The position numbers were made by a program, and so were the translations under genes. Below are positions 32,082 through 44,197 of a stretch of 64,000 nt of DNA, piece after piece. The notes under the pieces were generated by a model. That model ran no database searches. It saw only the letters and a program-made list of their open reading frames with translations, and was not told the DNA's origin. This DNA is from Gordonia iterans. Lineage in GTDB: Bacteria; Actinomycetota; Actinomycetes; Mycobacteriales; Mycobacteriaceae. Each line of letters begins with the position of its first letter. The stretch's first letter is position 1. The stretch covers positions 434,001 through 498,000 of the forward strand of contig NZ_CP027433.1 in the NCBI RefSeq assembly GCF_002993285.1, written 5' to 3'.

Positions 32082-32984
32082 ATGCTGGTGGCTGTGCCAG
32101 TGTGCCTCCAGGGACCGTATGCGGCGCCGCACGGGGGAGACGGCGGCCTGCCCGCGGAGAACACGCAGGAGCGCGAGCTGACGTTCGCGAACGCGGGACT
32201 CGGCGTCGGCATCGAGGTCGTTCGACACGGCCGCTGTGATTCCATCGATTGGGATATGACTCATCCTCAGCATAAGCTGCTGGTCTGGCGGCGCGGGGTG
32301 ATGAAGTCGAAAGAGGCCGAGTTCGAGGGATGTGGCCCACGTGGGCGCATCGTTCCACGGCCCAGCAATTTGTGGATCATCCCCGCGGGAATGCGATCGT
32401 CCGGTGGCGCGAGGGACGCGGCCCTCGAATACGTTGATCTGACAATCCCTACGTCCGCCGTCCGCGATGCAGAACTCAAACCCGTTCTCGGTCGGCGTGA
32501 TCCCCTGGTCCACCAGTTGGTCGAGCGATTGTGCAGCACCGCTGGCCGCGACGACGTCGTGTCGCGTTTGCTGCGCGAATCGCTGACCGACAGCCTCCGG
32601 CTCCACCTGCTCGACGCCTACGGAAGCTCTCCCGCCCAACCAGAGCGAGCTATCCGCGAGTTCGACGACGCCGCCAAACAGCAGCTGATCGACTTCCTCC
32701 ACGATTCGGTTGATCAGGACATCTGCACGGAGTCGCTGGCCGAACTCATGGGAATTCCGGTGGCCCGCTTCCGGCGAGCCTTCGCGCGTTCCTTCCGTGT
32801 CACGCCGCATCAGTTCGTCCTCGACCTGCGGATCGAGAAGGCCAAGTCGCTCCTGGTGAGCTCTGCGCTGCCCGTGGCTGCGGTCGCGGAGAGAACGGGG
32901 TTCGCCAGCCCGAGTCACTTCGCCACCACATTCAAATCCCGCGTCGGGGTAACGCCGACGGCGTACCGTGCCGGCAGGCGATAG
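32082..32984 (+). CDS. AraC-family transcriptional regulator
   Basis: This 300-aa protein has a C-terminal AraC/XylS DNA-binding domain (about residues 205-297) with two helix-turn-helix units: LAELMGIPVARFRRAFARSF, then VAAVAERTGFASPSHFATTFK and VTPTAYR. The N-terminal half is a cupin-like sensor region with no recognised ligand. It lies 33 bases after the IS30 remnant, and the ATG at 32082 lacks a clear ribosome site, so the true start could be a little downstream. The target is unknown. Confidence 0.87.
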   Translation: MLVAVPVCLQGPYAAPHGGDGGLPAENTQERELTFANAGLGVGIEVVRHGRCDSIDWDMTHPQHKLLVWRRGVMKSKEAEFEGCGPRGRIVPRPSNLWIIPAGMRSSGGARDAALEYVDLTIPTSAVRDAELKPVLGRRDPLVHQLVERLCSTAGRDDVVSRLLRESLTDSLRLHLLDAYGSSPAQPERAIREFDDAAKQQLIDFLHDSVDQDICTESLAELMGIPVARFRRAFARSFRVTPHQFVLDLRIEKAKSLLVSSALPVAAVAERTGFASPSHFATTFKSRVGVTPTAYRAGRR

Positions 32985-33194
32985 CCGGACCAGGCAGGGA
33001 GTGACGAATCGTTCACGCCGCAGTGGTCATCACCTATGTCCTCAAAATGACCCGCGATCGTGCGGGTCGAATCGACTTTCGAAAAGCGGCGGCACTTTCA
33101 AAATAGCGGTAACGGCGGACCGATCGCGATCAAGCGGTGTTAACCTGCCCGGAGTGATGAAGATCAGGACCGCCGCTACTGTGGATAGTGTGCG

Positions 33195-34208
33195 ATGAGT
33201 CGACAGCGCAAGAACATGGGTTCTCAGAACATGACGACTGATGATCTTCCCGCGGATCGCCGTCGAAGGGCCGTGCCCGATCTGCATCGCCTGGAGCAAT
33301 TCGTCGCCGTGGTCGAGCGGGGATCGCTGACCGAAGCGGCGGCGGACCTCGGAGTCACTCAGCAGGCTCTGTCAGTGGCGATCCGGGGCCTCGAGGAACA
33401 TGTGGGCGCCCAGCTCTTCGCGCGATCACGCGGTATGCGGCCCTCGGCCGCCGGACTCCGGCTGTACGAATCGGCACGGGTCCTGCTGGCGGGTGCGCAA
33501 CGGATGATCCCGGATGTGCAGGCGGTCGCCAACGGACACCCAGAAGTGCTCCGTATCGGTTACTCGCCGGCGATCTCATCGCTGGATGTGTTCGATGTGG
33601 TCCGCGATCACCTCCCGTCGGGCGCGCGTCTCCATCTGGAGCGACTGTTCCCCGGTGCCCTGCGCGCGCGACTCGAGTCCGGTGGAATCGACGTCGCCTT
33701 CCGTCGAGGCGTGACCGCAGCGGAAGGCCTTGAGAGTGTGGTCGTGGGTTTCGGCCGGCTGAACGTAGCGGTCCGGTCGCAGACTGCGCTGTCGATCGCC
33801 CCGGCTGAACTCCACCTGCAGGATCTGTCGGGGCACCCGCTGATCCTGTGGGCGCCCGAGAGCCGGTCGAGTTACGCGGCGTTTCTGCTAGCCCAGTGCC
33901 GCCGCGTCGGCTTTGAGCCGCAGGTCGAGGTGAGCCCGTTCCAAGGTCTGGATCAGGTCGCGGCTCCGTTGGCGATGGGGTGGGGATACTCGCTGGTGGC
34001 GGTGGACCCCGGTGCCTACTGCGGTGGGCGGGTCACGGTGCGGCCGTTACTGGAGGAGATCAAGGCGCCGCTGCAGGCGCAGTGGTTGCCGACCTCCCGG
34101 ACAGGGCTGGTCGGCAACGTGACGAGAGCTCTAGCAGCGCTGCCACGGGCATCTTCGACGAACTCGGGATCTGGCGTCTCCGGGCACGCGGCGGAGCACG
34201 TTCTGTAG
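33195..34208 (+). CDS. LysR-family transcriptional regulator
   Basis: This 337-aa protein has the N-terminal LysR winged helix: LHRLEQFVAVVERGSLTEAA, LGVTQQALSVAIRGLEEHVG and LFARSRG (about residues 30-90). The rest is the two-lobed effector-binding domain (VLRIGYSPAISSLDVF onward). ATG at 33195 is used; internal ATGs at 33219 and 33234 are alternatives. It is convergent with the PGPGW membrane protein gene, with a small TGAAGAC/GTCTTCA hairpin between them. No LysR-type divergent target is visible, so its regulon is unknown. Confidence 0.88.
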   Translation: MSRQRKNMGSQNMTTDDLPADRRRRAVPDLHRLEQFVAVVERGSLTEAAADLGVTQQALSVAIRGLEEHVGAQLFARSRGMRPSAAGLRLYESARVLLAGAQRMIPDVQAVANGHPEVLRIGYSPAISSLDVFDVVRDHLPSGARLHLERLFPGALRARLESGGIDVAFRRGVTAAEGLESVVVGFGRLNVAVRSQTALSIAPAELHLQDLSGHPLILWAPESRSSYAAFLLAQCRRVGFEPQVEVSPFQGLDQVAAPLAMGWGYSLVAVDPGAYCGGRVTVRPLLEEIKAPLQAQWLPTSRTGLVGNVTRALAALPRASSTNSGSGVSGHAAEHVL

Positions 34209-34253
34209 CGGGCCGCGGTACCGCTGGTCGAGCAGTGAAGACCGTCCGCGTCT

Positions 34254-34673
34254 TCAGCGCCGGTACGGGGGACGCAGCCAATCCCACTCCAGTCCGACCC
34301 AGCCGCCGGCCAGGTTCAGCGCGCCGGTGACCCACAGCGTCGCCAGCACGATCGCACAGGTCCCGATCGCGAGCACGGCCTGCGCCAGGCGGTTGCCGTC
34401 GATGTAGCGCGAGTAGAAGTGGTTGAGCTTGCCCATGATCCAGTGCCGGAGCCGCGCGGCCCATTCGAGCTCCTGGGAGAGGATCAGCAGGCCGAGGAAG
34501 ACGATCGCCCAGCCGGGACCCGGATAGGGGATCGCGATGATCCCGACGGCGGTCACCAGCGTGCCGACGCCGATCGTCAGATAGCGCAGGGTCCAGCCGA
34601 ACCGGTGATTGTGCCGGATGTGGTGATAGCGGCTGCCCAGGCCTCTGACCGCATTGGCTACTGAAGACATCAT
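34254..34673 (-). CDS. TIGR02611-type (PGPGW) membrane protein
   Basis: This 139-aa protein has three or four membrane helices and the family mark IPYPGPGWAIVFLGLLIL, matching the actinobacterial PGPGW/TIGR02611 family of unknown function. Two ATGs in a row (34673 and 34670) could start it. It is divergent from the plsC genes. Confidence 0.85.
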   Translation of the reverse strand: MMSSVANAVRGLGSRYHHIRHNHRFGWTLRYLTIGVGTLVTAVGIIAIPYPGPGWAIVFLGLLILSQELEWAARLRHWIMGKLNHFYSRYIDGNRLAQAVLAIGTCAIVLATLWVTGALNLAGGWVGLEWDWLRPPYRR

Positions 34674-34811
34674 CTCGCCTGATGATACCGAGGGTCGCGC
34701 AGAACGTCCGGTCTGAGTGGTTCGGCGGAGTCCGTGTCCGGGTGAGGCGCAGGGACAGGGCTGCGCCGGCGAGGAGTGCATCGTCGTACGTCCCGACTAA
34801 GGTCGGTAGGC

Positions 34812-35618
34812 ATGGAACCCGTCTACGACACCGTGATCGGCATGGCCCGCACCCTGTGGCTCGCACAGGGCCTCAAGTTCAAGATCTCCGGCGTCGAGAA
34901 CGTGCCGGTCGACGGGCCGGGCGTGGTGGCGATCAACCACACCGGCTACCTCGACTTCACGCTCGCGGGCATCCCGGCGTTCCTGCAGGGCAAGCGCAAG
35001 GTCCGGTTCATGGCGAAGAAGGAGGTCTTCGACAACAAGGTCGGCGGCCCCGTCATGCGGGCGCTCAAGCACATCCCCGTCGATCGCGGCAGCGGCGCGG
35101 AGAGCTACCAGGCGGCGGTCGAGTACCTGAAGAACGGCGAACTGGTCGGGGTCTACCCGGAGGCGACCATCAGCCGCAGCTTCGAGATCAAGACACTCAA
35201 GTCGGGCGCGGCGCGGATGGCGCTCGAGTCGGGTGCACCGATCATCCCGACCGTCATCTGGGGCGCCCAGCGGATCTGGACCAAGGGTCACCCGAAAGCG
35301 CTCGGACGCCACAACTTCAAGATCGCGATCGGCGTGTGCGAGCCGATCGTGCCCGACGGCACCGCCGAGGAGATCACCCGGCGGCTGCACGATTCGATGT
35401 CGGCCAAGCTCGACGAACTACAGGAGTTCTACGCCGAGTGGAACGGGCCGTACCCGGCGGGGGAGTTCTGGGTGCCGGCCAAGTTCGGCGGCGGAGCGCC
35501 GACGCTGGAGGAGGCGAACGCGATGGACGCCGCCGATGCGGAGGCGAAGGCGAAGAAGCGGGCCGAACAGCCTGCGGACGGCCGGGCCGGCGAACAGCGA
35601 GACGAAGGCGACCGATAG
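34812..35618 (+). CDS. PlsC-type lysophospholipid acyltransferase (first of two)
   Basis: This 268-aa protein is a 1-acylglycerol-3-phosphate O-acyltransferase family member. Its HX4D catalytic box is INHTGYLDF (about residue 39), the glycerophosphate site is YPEATISRSFEIK, and a PTVIWGAQR block follows. It lacks strong membrane helices. The C terminus is an acidic/basic helical tail. The start is ATG at 34812. The next gene is a paralogue, and the pair corresponds to the Rv3816c/Rv3815c-type genes beside the mycobacterial galactan cluster. The acyl acceptor is not established. Confidence 0.9.
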   Translation: MEPVYDTVIGMARTLWLAQGLKFKISGVENVPVDGPGVVAINHTGYLDFTLAGIPAFLQGKRKVRFMAKKEVFDNKVGGPVMRALKHIPVDRGSGAESYQAAVEYLKNGELVGVYPEATISRSFEIKTLKSGAARMALESGAPIIPTVIWGAQRIWTKGHPKALGRHNFKIAIGVCEPIVPDGTAEEITRRLHDSMSAKLDELQEFYAEWNGPYPAGEFWVPAKFGGGAPTLEEANAMDAADAEAKAKKRAEQPADGRAGEQRDEGDR

Positions 35619-35665
35619 CGACGCCGGGCCGCGTGCCGACGGCGCCGCCACGGGAGAGGATGGCG

Positions 35666-36445
35666 ATGGAACCGGTGTTCCGCACACTGGAGATCACCGC
35701 GGGTGCGCTGGTGCGGTTGCAGGGGACCACGCGCCGCTACTTCGGTCTGGAGAACGTTCCGAGGATCGGAGGCTTCGTGCTCGCGCTCAACCACAACGGC
35801 TACCTGGACTTCCTGGTCCCGGGTCTCGGGTTGTACCGGGCGGGCCGGCGGGGCCGATTCATGATCAAGTCCGAGGTCATGGACATCGGGATCATGCGTT
35901 TCCTGGTCAACCACACCGGTTCGGTGCCCGTCGACCGGTCGGCGGGCGCGGACGCTTTCCGCGCCGCCGTCGACGCTCTCCGGGCGGGACGCGTCGTGGT
36001 CGTCTACCCGGAGACGACGATCAGCCGCAGCTTCGAACTCAAGGCGTTCAAGACCGGCGCCGTCCGGATGGCCGCGGAGGCCGGTGTCCCCGTGGTTCCC
36101 GCCGTGCACTGGGGTGCGCAGCGCCAGCTGAGCAAGGGCACCCGCCGGCGGATGGGGTTCTCGAGGACTCCTGTCGACGTGAAGTTCGGCGAGCCGATCC
36201 ATTACCCGGACGACGTCGACGTCGAACAGGCCACGCTGGTGCTGCACGACGTGATGGCGCAACTGCTGCGCGACGTCCAGGACGAGTACCCCGATGCGCC
36301 CGCCGGTGCCGACTGGCTCCCCGCCCGCCTCGGCGGCGGAGCGCCGACCCCCGAGGAGGCGCTGGTGATCGAGAACGCCGAGGCGCAGGAGAAGGCGCGG
36401 CGTCGTGCCGAGAAGGCTGCGCGGAAAGCGAGGAAGTCCCGATGA
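35666..36445 (+). CDS. PlsC-type lysophospholipid acyltransferase (second of two)
   Basis: This 259-aa paralogue of the preceding gene has HX4D box LNHNGYLDF, then YPETTISRSFELK and PAVHWGAQR. It ends in a Lys/Arg/Ala-rich helix (KARRRAEKAARKARKSR), likely for membrane or acidic-partner contact. ATG at 35666 is chosen because GGGAGAGG lies at good distance; ATG at 35660 is two codons earlier. Its stop overlaps the HAD start (ATGA), so the two are coupled. Confidence 0.9.
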   Translation: MEPVFRTLEITAGALVRLQGTTRRYFGLENVPRIGGFVLALNHNGYLDFLVPGLGLYRAGRRGRFMIKSEVMDIGIMRFLVNHTGSVPVDRSAGADAFRAAVDALRAGRVVVVYPETTISRSFELKAFKTGAVRMAAEAGVPVVPAVHWGAQRQLSKGTRRRMGFSRTPVDVKFGEPIHYPDDVDVEQATLVLHDVMAQLLRDVQDEYPDAPAGADWLPARLGGGAPTPEEALVIENAEAQEKARRRAEKAARKARKSR

Positions 36446-37287
36446 CGGCCGACTGGGGACCCCCGAGCCTCGTGGTGTCCGACGTCGACGGCACCCTGCT
36501 CGACCCGGCCGACGTCATCACCGCGCGGACCCGGGCGGTGCTCGAGCGTGCCCGAGGAGCCGGGGTGGAGCTGGTCCTCGCGACCGGGCGGCCGCCGCGG
36601 TGGATCCCGCAGGTCGCCGATCAGCTCGCCGACTCGCCGGCCGCCGTGCGATTCGCGGTCTGCGCCAACGGGGCGATCGTGTACGACATCCGCGCCGACG
36701 AGATCCTGCACGTCCAGGCACTCGAGCCGGAGGTGCTCCGGCTGCTCGCCGAGGCGGTGGCCGAGCGGCTGCCGGGCGCCGGACTGGCCGCCGAACGCGC
36801 GGGGACGGTCGGTCGCGGCGCAGGCGACGCGGCCACCGCGCCCTTCGTCGCCACCGCCGGATACGAGCACGCGTGGCTCAATCCCGACCACGTCGAGGTG
36901 AGCGACGAGCAGGTCTTCGCCGTGCCGGCGGTGAAGATGCTGGCCCGGGTCCCCGGGATGACCTCGCGGGAGATGGCGCATCGGCTGCGCCCGGCGGTCG
37001 GGGACCTCGCCGAAGTGACCTTCTCGATCGACACCGGACTGATCGAACTCTCCGTGCCGAACGTGCACAAGGCCAGCGGCCTGGCTTGGCTGGCCGCGCA
37101 CACAGACGTGGCCGCGCACGCTCCGATCGCCTTCGGCGACATGCCCAACGACATCGAGATGCTGCGTTGGGCGGGGCTCGGGGTGGCCATGGGACACGGT
37201 GACCCGGCCGCGATCGGTGCTGCCGACGACGTCGCGCCGTCGAACGCCGAAGACGGCCTGGCGCAAGTCCTCGAGCGCTGGTTCTGA
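36442..37287 (+). CDS. HAD-superfamily (Cof-type, IIB) phosphatase
   Basis: This 281-aa protein has HAD motif I VVSDVDGTLLD (nucleophile Asp and acid Asp), motif II VLATGRPP, a IIB cap in the middle, the KASGLAWL motif III Lys and motif IV AFGDMPNDIEML. It likely removes phosphate from a sugar phosphate or similar small molecule in the cytoplasm. It is coupled to plsC 2, as the HAD gene is in mycobacteria (Rv3813c). The substrate is unknown. Confidence 0.9.
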   Translation: MTADWGPPSLVVSDVDGTLLDPADVITARTRAVLERARGAGVELVLATGRPPRWIPQVADQLADSPAAVRFAVCANGAIVYDIRADEILHVQALEPEVLRLLAEAVAERLPGAGLAAERAGTVGRGAGDAATAPFVATAGYEHAWLNPDHVEVSDEQVFAVPAVKMLARVPGMTSREMAHRLRPAVGDLAEVTFSIDTGLIELSVPNVHKASGLAWLAAHTDVAAHAPIAFGDMPNDIEMLRWAGLGVAMGHGDPAAIGAADDVAPSNAEDGLAQVLERWF

Positions 37288-37525
37288 CCGCACCTGTGCT
37301 CGTGGGCGCGCGGACGTCGACGGCCCTGTTGGTTCTGTCCGCTGTCCGCCGCGCTGCCGGCCCGCCGGTTCCTCCGGGCTGTTCGATTCGATGTTCGAGA
37401 AGCGTGACCTGGTTGTGACCGCGTCGGGTTGGCGAGACGGCGCATCGCCACTACTGTCACATGAGTCCCACTAATCACACGGGCCACAGGCTGCAGCTGC
37501 GGTCCCGCGCGAATGAGGTAGAGCA

Positions 37526-40584
<3,059 letters not shown>

Positions 40585-40598
40585 CGGAGCGATACCTG

Positions 40599-42536
40599 GT
40601 GATGAGTTCTTCTGACGCAGTGCAACCGGAGAGCCGGGCGGTCGCCCTGCTGCAACGCGTGATCTTCCCGCGGCCCGGCGAGCCGCTCGACGTCCGGTCG
40701 CTGTACCTGGAGGAGTCCGACCGCAACGAGTCTCGGGCTCACGCCCCCGACCGCACCAGCGTGCGCATCGGCGGCGAATCGCAGATCAGCTTCGCGACCT
40801 ACTTCAACGCGTTCGCCGCGTCGTACTGGCGACGCTGGTCGGTGCTGAAGAGCGTGGTGCTGCGCATCGAGCTGACGGGCGTCGCCCGGGTCGACCTGTA
40901 CCGGTCCAAGATCGACGGTTCGCGCATCGCCATCGGCGGCGACCTCGTGGAGGTCGACGACCAGGGCAGGGGCGTCTTCGAGTTCGAGACGGACCTGGGC
41001 CCGTTCGAGGACGGCGGATGGATCTGGTTCGACGTCACCACCGACACCGCCACCGAGATCACCGCCGCCGGCTGGTACGCGCCGATCGACGTGCCCTCGA
41101 CGGCCGCGGGGAGCGGAACCGCGCCCGACAAGCGCATCACCGTCGGCATCCCGACCTTCAACCGTCCCGCGGATGCGGTCGCGGCGCTCGCCGCGCTCAC
41201 TTCGGACCCGCTGGTCGACGAGGTGATCGACGCGGTGATCATGCCCGATCAGGGCACCCGCAAAGTCCGCGACGAGGACGGCTTCGCCGAGGCGGCGGCG
41301 GCGCTGGGCGACCGGCTGCACATGTTCGACCAGGGCAACCTCGGAGGCTCGGGCGGCTACTCGCGCATCATGTTCGAGGCGCTGCGTCTGACCGACAGCC
41401 CGTACGTCTTGTACATGGACGACGACATCATGATCGAGCCGGACGCGATCCTGCGCGCCTTGGCGATGTCCCGGTTCGCCAAGACCCCGATGCTGGTCGG
41501 CGGTCAGATGCTGAACCTCCAGGACCGGAGCCACCTGCACTGCATGGGCGAGGTGATCGACCACCGCAAGTTCATGTGGACCGCCGCGCCCTTCGTCGAG
41601 TACGACCACGACTTCGCCAAGTACCCGCTGAGCGACCGGGACAACTCGAAGAACCTGCACCGCCGGATTGACGTCGAGGGCAACGGCTGGTGGATGTGCA
41701 TGATCCCGCGTCAGTGCGCCGAGCAGATCGGACTGCCGCTGCCGTTGTTCATCAAGTGGGACGACTGGGAGTACGCGCTGCGCGCGGCCCGCGCCGGATA
41801 CCCGACCGCGACTGTGCCGGGCATCGCGATCTGGCACATGGCGTGGTCGGACAAGGACGACGCGATCGACTGGCAGGCCTACTTCCATCTGCGGAACCGG
41901 CTGGTGGTCGCCGCGCTGTACACAGACGGCCCGATCACGGGCATCCTCAGCTCGATGGCCAAGGCCACCGCCAAGCATCTGCTCTGCCTCGAATACTCGA
42001 CCGTCGCGATCCAGAACGAGGCGATCCGGGACTTCCTCGCCGGCCCGCAGCACATCCGCGAGATCCTGCCGACCGCGCTGGGCAAGGTCGCCGCGATCCG
42101 CGCCGGATACCCGGATGCCGTCGTGCTGCCCTCGGCCACCGAACTGCCGCGCACCTCGGGCGAGGCGACCCACCTGGGCGTCAACGAGCCCAAGGGCAAG
42201 ATCGCCAAGGTGAAGGCGCTGCTCGGCGCGATACGCAACAACGCGCGGCCGGCAGATCCCCGGCACCACGAAGTGCCGCAGGCCAATTATCCGCCGGTCG
42301 AGGCGCGCTGGTACTCGCTCGGCCGGGTCGACGGAGTCACCGTCACCACGGCCGACGGCCGGGGCGTGGTCTACCGGCAGCGCGACCGGGAGAAGATGCT
42401 CGACCTGGGCACCGAGTCCGCGCGACTGCACAAGGAGCTGCGCGGGCGGTTCGACGAGATGCGTGCGATGTACCGGGACGCGCACGAGGAACTGGCGAGC
42501 AAGGAGAGCTGGGCACGTGTCTACGGAATCGACTGA
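40599..42536 (+). CDS. glfT2: galactofuranosyltransferase GlfT2
   Basis: This 645-aa cytoplasmic-side GT-2 enzyme extends the galactan with alternating beta-1,5 and beta-1,6 Galf residues. An N-terminal beta-sandwich (about 1-170) precedes the GT-A domain. This has TVGIPTFNRPADAV, the metal-binding YMDDDIMIE (D274-D276), GQMLNL and WDDWEYALRAARAGY with the catalytic base region, then HMAWSDKDDAIDWQ. The C-terminal helical part binds membrane and partners. The start is GTG 40599 or ATG 40602. The end overlaps the PAP2 gene by 20 bases. Confidence 0.96.
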   Translation: MMSSSDAVQPESRAVALLQRVIFPRPGEPLDVRSLYLEESDRNESRAHAPDRTSVRIGGESQISFATYFNAFAASYWRRWSVLKSVVLRIELTGVARVDLYRSKIDGSRIAIGGDLVEVDDQGRGVFEFETDLGPFEDGGWIWFDVTTDTATEITAAGWYAPIDVPSTAAGSGTAPDKRITVGIPTFNRPADAVAALAALTSDPLVDEVIDAVIMPDQGTRKVRDEDGFAEAAAALGDRLHMFDQGNLGGSGGYSRIMFEALRLTDSPYVLYMDDDIMIEPDAILRALAMSRFAKTPMLVGGQMLNLQDRSHLHCMGEVIDHRKFMWTAAPFVEYDHDFAKYPLSDRDNSKNLHRRIDVEGNGWWMCMIPRQCAEQIGLPLPLFIKWDDWEYALRAARAGYPTATVPGIAIWHMAWSDKDDAIDWQAYFHLRNRLVVAALYTDGPITGILSSMAKATAKHLLCLEYSTVAIQNEAIRDFLAGPQHIREILPTALGKVAAIRAGYPDAVVLPSATELPRTSGEATHLGVNEPKGKIAKVKALLGAIRNNARPADPRHHEVPQANYPPVEARWYSLGRVDGVTVTTADGRGVVYRQRDREKMLDLGTESARLHKELRGRFDEMRAMYRDAHEELASKESWARVYGID

Positions 42537-43269
42537 ACCCCTCGACGACGCTCGGGTGGCGAACGACGACGCTCGGGTGGCGAACGACGACGCTCGGGTG
42601 GCGAACGACGACGCTCGGGTGGCGAGCGACGACGCTCGGGTGGCGAACGACGACGCTCGGGTGGCGAACGACGAGGCGCGCTCGCCGCGCGGCGAAGAGC
42701 TGATCCTGATCGGCGTGCAGAAATCCGTGGGTGCGGTGCCGGGCGTGATCCGGGGCGCCCGCGGGTTGAGCCACCTCGGTGAGCACGCGCTGGGTTGGAT
42801 GGGCCTGGCGGCCGCGGGTGCGGTGTTGGCCGCGCGACGTCACGACGACGCCGGCGTCCGCCGGTATGCCGAAGCCGGAGTAGGCGCGTTCGGTGCACAC
42901 GCCGCTTCGGTGGTGATCAAGCGGATCGTCCGCCGCAAGCGGCCCCACCACCCCGCCGTCACCGTGGGCGTGGGCACCCCGAGCAAGCTCAGCTTCCCGT
43001 CCAGCCACGCGACGTCGACCACCGCTGCGGCGATCCTGCTGGGCCGGGCCCTGGCCGGCGACAGCCCAGCCGGCATCCGGCGGCTGGCCCCGGTGGCGAT
43101 CCCCGCGGTGATCGTCCCGCCCATGCTGGCGTCCCGGCTGGTGCTGGGCGTCCATTACCCTTCCGATGTAGCGGCGGGCGCGCTGATCGGCGCGCTCAGC
43201 GCCGGCGCGATCGTCGCGGCCGACAAGCTCTACACCGATCGGCTCTCGCCGGCGGCATCGACCAAGTGA
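42517..43269 (+). CDS. PAP2-type phosphatase, probable decaprenyl-phosphoribose-5-phosphate phosphatase
   Basis: This 250-aa membrane protein has the PAP2 motifs KRIVRRKRP, PSSHATST and SRLVLGVHYPSD. Its place between glfT2 and ubiA matches Rv3807c, the proposed phosphatase of the DPA (decaprenyl-phosphoryl-arabinose) pathway. GTG at 42517 is chosen for AAGGAG ten bases upstream and overlaps the glfT2 end. Residues about 10-52 are an unusual acidic tail of six heptapeptides of the type DARVAND, encoded by a 21-bp tandem repeat; the catalytic part starts after it. Confidence 0.9.
   Translation: MSTESTEPLDDARVANDDARVANDDARVANDDARVASDDARVANDDARVANDEARSPRGEELILIGVQKSVGAVPGVIRGARGLSHLGEHALGWMGLAAAGAVLAARRHDDAGVRRYAEAGVGAFGAHAASVVIKRIVRRKRPHHPAVTVGVGTPSKLSFPSSHATSTTAAAILLGRALAGDSPAGIRRLAPVAIPAVIVPPMLASRLVLGVHYPSDVAAGALIGALSAGAIVAADKLYTDRLSPAASTK
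42547..42672. repeat. 21-bp tandem repeat, six units, inside the PAP2 gene
   Basis: The unit GACGCTCGGGTGGCGAACGA plus C repeats six times in frame, with one A-to-G change in the fourth unit, then degenerates. Each unit encodes DARVAND. Confidence 0.92.
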
Positions 43270-43279
43270 GGAACAGCTG

Positions 43280-44197
43280 ATGAGCGAGGAGCCGATCGAG
43301 GGCAAGGTCGCCGGGCCCCCGAAGAACTTGGTGACCGGACTGATCAAGGCGCTGCGCCCGCGGCAGTGGGTCAAGAACGTCTTGGTGCTGGCGGCGCCCC
43401 TGGCGGCCGGCGCCGACACGCTGACCGATGCGGACAAGATGGCGAACGTCGGCATCGCGTTCGTCGCGTTCTGTCTGGCGGCGTCGTCGATCTACCTGAT
43501 CAACGACGCGCTCGACGTCGAGGCCGACCGCGCGCATCCGACCAAGCGTTTCCGGCCCATCGCCGCCGGGGTGGTTCCGCGGAACCTGGCCTTCGCCCTG
43601 GCGATCGCGCTGATCGCCGGGTCGATCGCGGTCTCGTTCGTCGCGAACTGGCAGACCGCCGTGACCATCGCCGTGTACATCGGCATTCAGCTCGGCTACT
43701 GCTTCGGTCTCAAGCACCAGGCCGTGGTCGACATCTGCATCGTGTCCTCGGGCTTCCTGCTGCGGGCGATCGCCGGTGGTGTGGCGGCCGAGATCGAGCT
43801 GTCCAAGTGGTTCTTGCTGGTAATGGCCTTCGGCTCGCTGTTCATGGCGGCGGGCAAGCGCTACGCCGAATTGCAGCTGGCCGAGCGGACCGGCGCCAAG
43901 ATCCGCAAGTCCCTGGAGTACTACACCACCACCTACCTGCGCTTCGTCTGGACGCTTTCGGCCACGGCCGTCGTCCTCTGCTACGGCCTGTGGGCGTTCG
44001 ACGGCGCGCGCGGCGAGAACGTGTGGTACGCCATCTCGATGGTCCCGTTCACCGTGGCGATCCTGCGGTATGCGGTCGACGTCGACGGCGGGGAGGCCGG
44101 GGAGCCCGAGGAGATCGCGCTCGGCGATCGAGTCCTGCAGTTCCTCGCGGTGGCGTGGATCGTCTTCGTCGCGGTCGCGGTCTATGTCCCGTCGTGA
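43280..44197 (+). CDS. ubiA: decaprenyl-phosphate phosphoribosyltransferase (DPPR synthase)
   Basis: This 305-aa UbiA-superfamily membrane enzyme transfers phosphoribose from PRPP to decaprenyl phosphate, the first committed step to the arabinose donor DPA. It has about nine helices. The first Asp-rich motif is NDALDVEADR (N75, D76, D79, D83), and KRYAELQLAE is in the second loop region. Order after the PAP2 phosphatase matches Rv3806c. The aftB start overlaps its 3' end by 14 bases. Confidence 0.96.
   Translation: MSEEPIEGKVAGPPKNLVTGLIKALRPRQWVKNVLVLAAPLAAGADTLTDADKMANVGIAFVAFCLAASSIYLINDALDVEADRAHPTKRFRPIAAGVVPRNLAFALAIALIAGSIAVSFVANWQTAVTIAVYIGIQLGYCFGLKHQAVVDICIVSSGFLLRAIAGGVAAEIELSKWFLLVMAFGSLFMAAGKRYAELQLAERTGAKIRKSLEYYTTTYLRFVWTLSATAVVLCYGLWAFDGARGENVWYAISMVPFTVAILRYAVDVDGGEAGEPEEIALGDRVLQFLAVAWIVFVAVAVYVPS

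Noticed and set aside
34682-35666. Very long open frame fused to the second plsC
   Set aside because: The upstream part is an out-of-frame shadow of the first plsC; the real start at 35666 has its own ribosome site.
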